A DNA stretch of 28,825 bases from Atkinsonella hypoxylon (Eukaryota; Ascomycota; Sordariomycetes; Hypocreales; Clavicipitaceae), in the NCBI GenBank assembly GCA_000729835.1, contig JFHB01000292.1, positions 1 to 28,825 on the forward strand, read 5' to 3'. The position numbers were made by a program, and so were the translations under genes. The notes under the pieces are model-generated. The model was not told the DNA's origin. It saw only the letters and a program-made list of their open reading frames with translations, and ran no database searches. Every line of letters begins with the position of its first letter. Positions within the stretch are counted from its first letter, which is position 1. Positions 22,793 to 28,825 of this stretch are shown in pieces.

Positions 22793-23735
22793 CGAGCGCC
22801 TTCTCACGGTTTTCAAGGACCCCGGAAGCAAAGCTTGTGTTGCTGAGACTCAATGACGAGCCGTGGCAGAAATGGGACTAGTGCTCACTTAGCCGAGAAG
22901 ATACAGAAGATGCGATATATAGTTAGCCGCTTGTTGAACACGCTTCTATGCCGGCCCGGGGAGGGGAAAGGGGAAAGGGGATAGATACCTGACGCAAATG
23001 TCTGGCATATGGTGAGAATACCACATGGTCGACTGCATGGAAGAATGATCAGCATGGCGAGGTCATCCACCACGTTCGCTCACATCTCGCGCCCCAGATG
23101 AGCCACGATGCAGCGTGCTGCAACCGAACTGCCAAGGCTCTCATCCCCGTTGCAAAGCGCGCCATTCGGCCAACCTTGCAACCTAGAAGGCCAAAGCAGC
23201 GAAGAAGGCAGGAATGAGGATTACAGGCTGTACAACGCGCCCAAACAGATGACGACGACGATTGCCGAACCTGCCCGAACCTAATCAAGAGGTAGCAATG
23301 CCGAATTGCGGGAAATCGCCATGAGGGACAAGGCCTCCTCGTCGGATTGCTATCAAGAGGCCCATTGCTGCAAAGTGTCCATGTGTGTGCCGTTGGGTTA
23401 AAAAAAAAAAAAAGTTTGCATAAAGTTGATTCGGTTACGTCCGGCAGGGTACGTCGCACCAGGCATGACGATCCACGCAGGTGCAGGGCATACATACCAC
23501 ACCGGTATCGGCTAGGGACCCCGTTTCAGCGAGCATATCGAATCATTTTTCGTTTCAAGACAGCTGTTATCGAGGGCCAGGGTACAGCGGTAGATGGACT
23601 GTGGTGCCATCGTGGACGTGGACCCGGTGAGAATGCCTTGGCAGCTGGGGAGGGGCGGAGGGGGAGATGAAGACGAATTTAATTTATAGCTCAACCAAAC
23701 CGGTTACGACCAAAGGCGGCGGGCCACGCCATGCT

Positions 23736-23773
23736 TCCTTAGTGCGGGGTTTGTCTGGACCCCGCACTAAGGA
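23736..23773. repeat. Perfect 15-base inverted repeat, 8-base loop
   Basis: Arms TCCTTAGTGCGGGGT (23736-23750) and ACCCCGCACTAAGGA (23759-23773) are exactly complementary around the loop TTGTCTGG. The arms are not low-complexity. It lies in non-coding DNA between the SulP promoter and the oxalate decarboxylase 3' end. It could be a relic of a miniature transposable element, a regulator site or a transcript hairpin. Confidence 0.9.
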
Positions 23774-24096
23774 TATGAAATGATTTCTTTGCTTTGGGAT
23801 AAATGTTTCCAAACTACGGAATAGTTAGCAGCACCGTCTTTACGACTCGACGCCTCCTACTTTTCCCTCATATCAACTGTTGCGCCACTCCGTACACAGC
23901 ATCATATCAGGCTTGGCGAGAGGGGGCCACCATGCTCGATAACGATCCGTGAGAAACCACCATTCTACCATTTCCCCCTCGGAAACGTGCCGTCCCATCC
24001 GAGCCTGCAAACCAGCCGAAAGAATATTCGCTCGCCAAGGGACCCTCGTACCCCTCCCAGCATTGTTTGGTAGCAGTGGGTGTAACGGCCTGCATG

Positions 24097-24127
<31 letters not shown>
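24097..24127 (+). repeat. A24 G7 homopolymer junction
   Basis: Twenty-four A directly followed by seven G, downstream of the oxalate decarboxylase gene. Confidence 0.9.
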
Positions 24128-24657
24128 ATAGTTAGAATGGCCGATCCTCGATCGCAGGGTCGTATGTGGATGGGACAGATCCTAGTCTTCAAACAGGCGG
24201 GGGCAAGCTTGTGCGACTGGAATCGACGATCTTGATGGGATCTGCGCCGGGAGAAACACAACTCACCTTGTCCGGGGACAAAATAATAATGATAATGTTA
24301 ATAAAAGGGAGAGAGAGAGCAACGATACCTACCGCCTGTGACAGCATTCGATGATCGCAGACCAAAAAAAAGATTCGGGTTTTGGTGGAATCCTTGTCTC
24401 CATATCTGGTCCAAGTATCTCGATACAGTAAAGTCGAATCATTGTGTGTGGAAAAGCAGGAAAACAAAGCGCGATGTATTATAAAACAGAAAAAAAAAAA
24501 AAAATTAGGAAGCATTGCCTAGACCATCGTCTATATCTGGATATAACAGCTATAAAATACACTTCATTCCGAGTTTTAAAAGTCACTGAATTTCCAGCTC
24601 ACTGCATCGTTATTCCTTATCCAACGTACCAATTTCGCCTCCGGAATGATGCAGAGA

Positions 24658-26203
24658 TCATAGTTCGCCGTCGACTTTTTCGTCCCCACCATTGTTCATG
24701 GCGCCGGGTTGCTTGACCTCATCCTTCTTTGCATCCTTGACCGCGCTCCAGAATTTCTTACCGTTCTCCTCATCTCCGGCAAACAAGTGGTCTACGACCA
24801 TTCGCTGCGGCGTCTCGCCCATCCACTGGAACAAGGAGAAGTCTCTGAATTGGTCCGATCGGAACAGCTCAAGCATCTCAACTGGCTCATCGCCAATGTT
24901 CTCGACAAAGTGGCCCATGTTCTTTGGGACAATGCCAACGTCACCAGGGGCGTAGTCAAAGGTGCGCGCGTTGCCCTCGGCAGCGAAGATGGTGATTCTA
25001 GCGCGACCTCGAATGAAGAAGGACCACTCATCAGCCATGGGATGCCAGTGCATTTCGCGAATGGCGCCAGGCTCAATGATGACGTGAGCAGCCGCTACAG
25101 TCTTGGAGATGGGGAAGATTGTCGAGTCAGTGATGCGAACCAGGCCACCCGAGGTTTCTTTAGGTTGCTGATCGAGCATCTTGTGGGTAAACTGGTACTT
25201 GGACTTCTTGACGTGTTTCCCCGTTGGGCGTTCGTTTTCGATAGACCCTGGATTAGATCCTCGGAAGATGTATTTCTCGCCTGCTGGGAGGTGAGCGAAA
25301 ACTTCAGGTGCGAGTTTGAAGTTCTTGGCGATGACCGACTTGGGAGTGTGGGCTATATGCTTTGTTAGTTCCTTCATTTTCATTCATAAATCAAGCCCAT
25401 CAGAGGAATCGCGTGTACCCAGCCAGTCTGTCAAGATGAAAGTAGACTCTTCGGAAAACCGTCCATCATCAAAAATGAGGAGAAATTCGGTGCCATTCTC
25501 TCCCAAGCCTTGAAGTGAGTGGGGAACACCACTAGGAAAATACCACAAGTCACCCTTCTTTAAATCATCAATGAAGTTGCCGCCTTCATAGTCGAGGGCT
25601 GTGACGCGAACTTGGCCCTCGAGCACAAAAGCCCATTCAGCCTCCTTGTGCCAATGGAGCTCCCGAATGACTCCCTTATCGAGACGCATGTTGACGCCGG
25701 CAAGCTCCACACTGGCGGGGAGCTCTCGAATGGTGGTCTGTCGGGTCCAGCCGCCTTCCTGCAAACATTGTTAATGCGACCCATGATGCATGATGGGGAG
25801 TTGTGCGAGGACATGTTATGCCAAGAGACGTGGCGGGGCGCACCTCAATTCTGACATGAGAATCAGTGTAGCTCCATCTCATGTTGGGAATCTGGCCATG
25901 ATCGGTGCTCGGTGGGCGGATAAGATCAGGGCTCTGTCGTGACCGGTCACGGTTGTAAGGACCGAGGACAGAGGCACCATTTCCGTTGCGCCATGGCAGC
26001 GGATCGAGGTCCTCTCGAACTGGGTCGACGGCATGGTCGTAGGAGTCGCGGTGACCGGGTGTGTAAGGCTCAGCTTTAGAGTATTTGCCAGCAAGCGCCA
26101 ACCCCTTGGCAAGACGCTGCTGAGGCGAATCGGAGTGAGGGAGCGCAGCGCAAAGCTCATTCAGGGCTCCGGCAAGAAGCAATCGGGCCAAAGAAACCAT
26201 CAT
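24658..26203 (-). CDS. Bicupin oxalate decarboxylase, probably secreted
   Basis: Three exons on the minus strand (26203-25844, 25758-25419, 25352-24658; introns 85 and 66 bases) encode 464 residues. A hydrophobic N-terminus (MMVSLARLLLAGAL) ending before LPHSDS suggests a signal peptide. Two cupin domains each keep a full manganese site: His155, His157, Glu161 and His200 in the first, and His335, His337, Glu342 and His381 in the second. The lid loop after the first cupin reads SEEST (222-226), close to the SENST loop of Bacillus OxdC. There the loop glutamate is the catalytic acid that favours decarboxylase over oxidase chemistry. The enzyme splits oxalate to formate and carbon dioxide. In fungi it detoxifies oxalate outside the cell or in the wall. 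The double ATG leaves the start ambiguous by one codon. Confidence 0.94.
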
Positions 26204-26273
26204 CCTGAAGCTTTTCGAACAACGATGGCCAGGTCAGCGAAGGCTTGTAACAGCGAGAGACTTTGCTGCGTAT

Positions 26274-26285
26274 AGGTAGCTACCT
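26274..26285. promoter_or_regulatory. AGGTAGCTACCT palindrome upstream of the oxalate decarboxylase
   Basis: A perfect 12-base palindrome 71 bases before the start codon, followed by another ACCT. An identical copy lies at 15638-15649 in gene-empty sequence, so it may equally be a dispersed repeat and not an operator. Confidence 0.35.
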
Positions 26286-26593
26286 ACCTGCGTTTTCTAA
26301 TCAACCAGCAATGAAAAAGCTTGGGAATCGGTTTGTAAAGTGTGGGTGGTAATGAATAAAAGATGATCAAAGTCCAAGGAAAGACTCCAAGTTTAGATTC
26401 CAGAACCCAAATTGCCCAAGCCAGCCAGCGGTGCCGTCCAGGTCCATGGACGCGGCATTATTATAAACCGGACTCGTGCAAATGGCAGGCTCAATGAGCT
26501 AGGTCAAATCAAGCATGCCAACGAACTATTCCCGAAGAGCCTTGACGGCGATTCAGCTCAGTGCTAGCGCAGCCGCCAATAACACCATCTCGA

Positions 26594-26629
26594 TGTACCT
26601 TGTACCTTGTACCTTTGTATCTTGTACCT
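26594..26629 (+). repeat. TGTACCT heptamer tandem repeat
   Basis: Three exact consecutive TGTACCT units (26594-26614), a diverged TTGTATC and a further TTGTACCT. This is the second 7-base-period array in the window. Confidence 0.85.
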
Positions 26630-27344
26630 GATGGGCCCAACCCCCCCCCCCCTACTCCCTGTCGACTCCTGGAAACTCTGCAAGCAACTTACTTTTGAAG
26701 ACAAGACAAAATAATGTCGACGGTACGGAATAGTTATCCCGTCGAATGCAGCCTCGGAGGCTCACTTGCCGAGCTAAGTCCGTGGGAGCCAGCGGAAGCA
26801 ATGCTAGGGCTCCAACGCCGGTAATAACTAGTTATATGAGATATTTTTGGAGCGAACAAAGAATCAAAACTGCTGCAGCAACCATTTCGCGATGCCAAGA
26901 CCATTATGCTATGCATCTATCTAGGAAAAAACCGCTCGACTGGAAACTTGAACGCATAACCGCGCACGTCGCTGAGTGTGCTTCGGTCAAACATACCGCC
27001 TTTATTTTATTACTTGTTCTTCTCTTCACATCATGATCCGGACTAATACTGAGATGATAACCCAGTCTGACTTTGCGGTCCCTGCCTGATGTCGCAATTG
27101 GCGCTGCAGATGAAGCATGCCTGTGCATATTCATTCAGACTTGCTCTTCTGGTTGGTGTAGCACAAGACGTTTGGCCACGTCACATTAAATGACTAAATG
27201 TCAACGTCATGTTCGACCGCACGTGCCACCCTCCCCTCTTCCCTATCAATCTCGACCAATCCTGGTCAATTCCCGGTCGGCTATCAGCCTCGCAATTTTT
27301 TCCCGTACATATATAACTATCCTTCAACCACAACTGTCTACAGA

Positions 27345-28258
27345 ATGAACGGCTACGGTACAACCAGGAATCACCCTCGTCCCGGCCAAGGGACCAACGG
27401 TGCCCTTCAACAATATGAGCATCAACCTCTCCTCGGTCCAAAAGTAGGCTCGCACTCAGCTCTGGCAAGATATCGGAAACACATGACCGCCGAGGTGTCC
27501 CGCTCGTACGCTGATATAATCTTGTTATTCTGCTACGTTGTGACGGGGCTGCTAGACAGTGCCTCAACCCAGGTCTGGGGCGCTTTCGTCTCCATGCAAA
27601 CTGGTGAGCGAGCGATGCGTCTCCCCTCTGATAGACCCTGCCCCGTGGAATCATCATTGACGTGCTTCTAGGCAACACGGTCTACGTTGGCCTAGGTCTC
27701 GCCTCGCTCGTCTACCCTCCCATCACCCCACGTCTCTACAAATCAGGCATCTCGCTGCTATCATTCTGTGTCGGATCATTCATCTTTGCGCGCATCCATC
27801 GCCATTTCTCTCCCAAGCGCCGCTGGGTCATATGCGCATCCTTCTCCGCGCAAGCAGCGGTCACCATTGCCGCAGCTATAATTGTCACTGTCAAGCCCAC
27901 ACCAAAAGATGATACGGCTGTGGGCTGGACAGTGCTCCTCCCCCTGGCCCTGGTGGCTTTTCAATCATGCGGGCAGGCGGTCACGTCCCGCGTCTTGAAG
28001 TACAACGCACTGACGAGTGTCGTCCTCACCAGCATCTACTGTGATTTATTTTCAGACCAACATCTTCTCAAGCTTGACAACGTTGAGAGGAACCGAAGGG
28101 TCGCCGCCCCAGTTCTCCTGTTATTTGGGGCCGTGGCAGGAGGTCTGCTGTCTCATAGTTCTTTTGGAATACAGGGTGCGCTATGGGCTGCCGCGCTCAT
28201 CAAGTCACTCATGGTGGTCGTTTGGATATTCTGGCCCGCGGAGAAAGGCGAAAGCTAA
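27345..28258 (+). CDS. DUF1275 (YoaK family) integral membrane protein
   Basis: Two exons (27345-27603 and 27672-28258) with a 68-base intron give 281 residues. After a polar N-terminus of about 55 residues come several hydrophobic segments: ADIILLFCYVVTGLLDSAS, NTVYVGLGLASLVYP, SGISLLSFCVGSFIFARI, a segment near residues 155-180, WTVLLPLALVAFQSCG and two near the C-terminus. GLLDSAS, the G..F..MQTGNTVY stretch and VVLTSIYCDLFSD are the hallmarks of fungal DUF1275 proteins. The function of the family is unknown. The start was chosen at 27345 because it has A at -3 and the upstream in-frame ATG at 27198 has a poor context. A 49-residue extension remains possible. The gene diverges from the oxalate decarboxylase gene. 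Confidence 0.88.
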
Positions 28259-28392
28259 TTTGTGTGCGGCAGTATGCTACCTACTAGATATATATATTAT
28301 TATCCCAGCGCGGCGGAGCACCCATTGTTCATGGCAGGGACTTTACCGGGACCGTTAGGGCCCCGGGACAGTTATTTCATAGGAGCATCCGA

Positions 28393-28518
28393 GTTTGCCT
28401 ACTTGTGACAGGGTTTTTCCTCGGTGGATTAGTAAGCAGGGGTTCTAGTTAGTTCTAGTTAGCTAGAACCCCTGCCTACTAATCCACCGAGGAAAAACCC
28501 TGTCGCAGGCAGGCAAAC
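28393..28518. repeat. Foldback element, 56-base inverted arms with 14-base loop
   Basis: The left arm 28393-28448 and right arm 28463-28518 are complementary at 52 of 56 positions without gaps. The differences are at 28401, 28403, 28406 and 28435, and in each the left arm has A or T where the right arm's complement has G or C. The arms include GGGTTTTTCCTCGGTGGATT. Outer matches (AGGAGC, then CCGGGACAG) show that the symmetry extends further with unequal spacing. The structure resembles a foldback/MITE-type relic or terminal repeats of a deleted DNA transposon. No transposase is present. Confidence 0.9.
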
Positions 28519-28633
28519 CCCGTTGCTTCCTTTATTGTAACCGATTTAGCTCCTGCCTGTCCCGGTCTATTCCCTGTTATAAATTATAGGTGCACTGCTG
28601 CGCTAGGGAGTTAGCCTGCGGCGGCCTTCTTAG

Positions 28634-28651
28634 GTGTGTGTGTGTGTGTGT
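28634..28651 (+). repeat. GT dinucleotide microsatellite
   Basis: About eight to nine uninterrupted GT units within the repeat-like right edge. Confidence 0.85.
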
Positions 28652-28825
28652 TTGTGGTTAGGTTGGAGCAATTGCTCCTTATAGTGGCGCGTTCTAGGGC
28701 GGCGTCTCCCTGTTGCTGTCTAGGGCAGCTTACTTTAATAGATATATATGTTAAAGAATTAGAGGTGCGAATAGGATAGCGATATGCCTCCCAGCCAATT
28801 GCGGGAATATAACCATTCCCCCCCC

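Larger units (their letters stand above)
22710..24657. other. SulP upstream region and oxalate decarboxylase 3' flank
   Basis: No gene is supported in these 1.95 kb. The 148-codon minus-strand frame at 23049-23495 is Cys/Arg-rich and looks like chance. The segment contains A15 at 23400-23414, A24 followed by G7 at 24097-24127, A15 at 24490-24504 and a perfect short hairpin at 23736-23773. The SulP promoter must lie at the left end. Confidence 0.5.
26204..27344. other. Divergent upstream region of oxalate decarboxylase and DUF1275 gene
   Basis: Both promoters lie in this 1.14 kb segment. It contains the palindrome AGGTAGCTACCT at 26274-26285 (about 70 bases before the decarboxylase ATG), a TGTACCT heptamer run at 26594-26629 and C12 at 26641-26652. 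A TATATAA at 27310-27316 is too close to the DUF1275 ATG for a standard TATA role. No gene is supported, although an upstream in-frame ATG at 27198 could extend the DUF1275 protein. Confidence 0.5.
28259..28825. other. Repeat-like right edge of the window
   Basis: The DUF1275 stop is followed by DNA with no coding signal but strong repeat structure. It contains a large foldback (28393-28518), a flanking outer inverted pair CCGGGACAG/CTGTCCCGG (28363-28371 and 28557-28565), a GT microsatellite and a 14-base palindrome, GGAGCAATTGCTCC (28665-28678). This suggests mobile-element-derived sequence continuing past the window. Confidence 0.6.

Noticed and set aside
23049..23495. 148-codon minus-strand frame upstream of SulP
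   Set aside because: Cys/Arg/Ser-rich translation interrupted by an A15 tract, with no known domain. Best explained by chance.
28017..28100. Possible extra intron ending TTTTCAG inside DUF1275 exon 2
   Set aside because: The reading frame is open and conserved on both sides (VVLTSIYCDLFSD and NVERNRR). Removing sequence would break the family pattern.

Overview
The window is nuclear DNA from a filamentous ascomycete, most likely a Sordariomycete and probably Hypocreales. All recognisable genes are eukaryotic. They carry short GT-AG introns of 50-216 bases with CTAAC/CTGAC-type branch sites, and their closest remembered relatives are filamentous-fungal housekeeping proteins. The order-level placement is an inference from protein flavour and intron style, not from a database search. 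Nine protein-coding genes can be reconstructed with exon joins that keep the reading frame. I recognise no tRNA, rRNA, CRISPR or complete transposon.

The left part (about 0.8-11.4 kb) is a compact block of conserved genes. In order they are an ENTH-domain epsin of the Ent3 type (minus), a cyclophilin with a mitochondrial leader and an internal cytosolic start (plus), the RNA polymerase III subunit RPC34/RPC6 (minus), the class I histone deacetylase RPD3 (minus) and the proteasome lid deubiquitinase RPN11 (plus). RPD3 and RPN11 diverge from a 520-base shared promoter containing a CACGTG core.

From 11.36 to 16.83 kb no gene can be supported. This 5.5 kb stretch holds long A tracts, CCTAGGTA-type low-complexity sequence, a cluster of a dispersed TACGGAGTA motif and, at its right end, an eight-copy heptamer array. 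That right end is the long leader or promoter of a CAMK-type kinase of the Rck2/Srk1 (MAPK-activated) family at 16.8-19.3 kb, which has a 51-base in-frame internal exon.

The right part (about 20.4-28.3 kb) looks more accessory. It has a SulP/STAS anion transporter (minus), a probable secreted bicupin oxalate decarboxylase with the SEEST lid loop (minus) and a DUF1275/YoaK-type membrane protein (plus). SulP-family carriers include oxalate transporters in animals, so a small oxalate-handling neighbourhood is a testable idea, not a demonstrated one. The window ends in repeat-like DNA with a striking foldback structure (two 56-base arms, four mismatches, all transitions), a GT microsatellite and short palindromes.

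Nothing here is clearly a new biological system. The best candidates for a second look are the oxalate/SulP/DUF1275 neighbourhood, the foldback element, the small perfect hairpin at 23.74 kb, the dispersed TACGGAGTA motif, and two intron/exon arrangements (RPD3 intron 2 and kinase exon 3) that would give in-frame isoforms.
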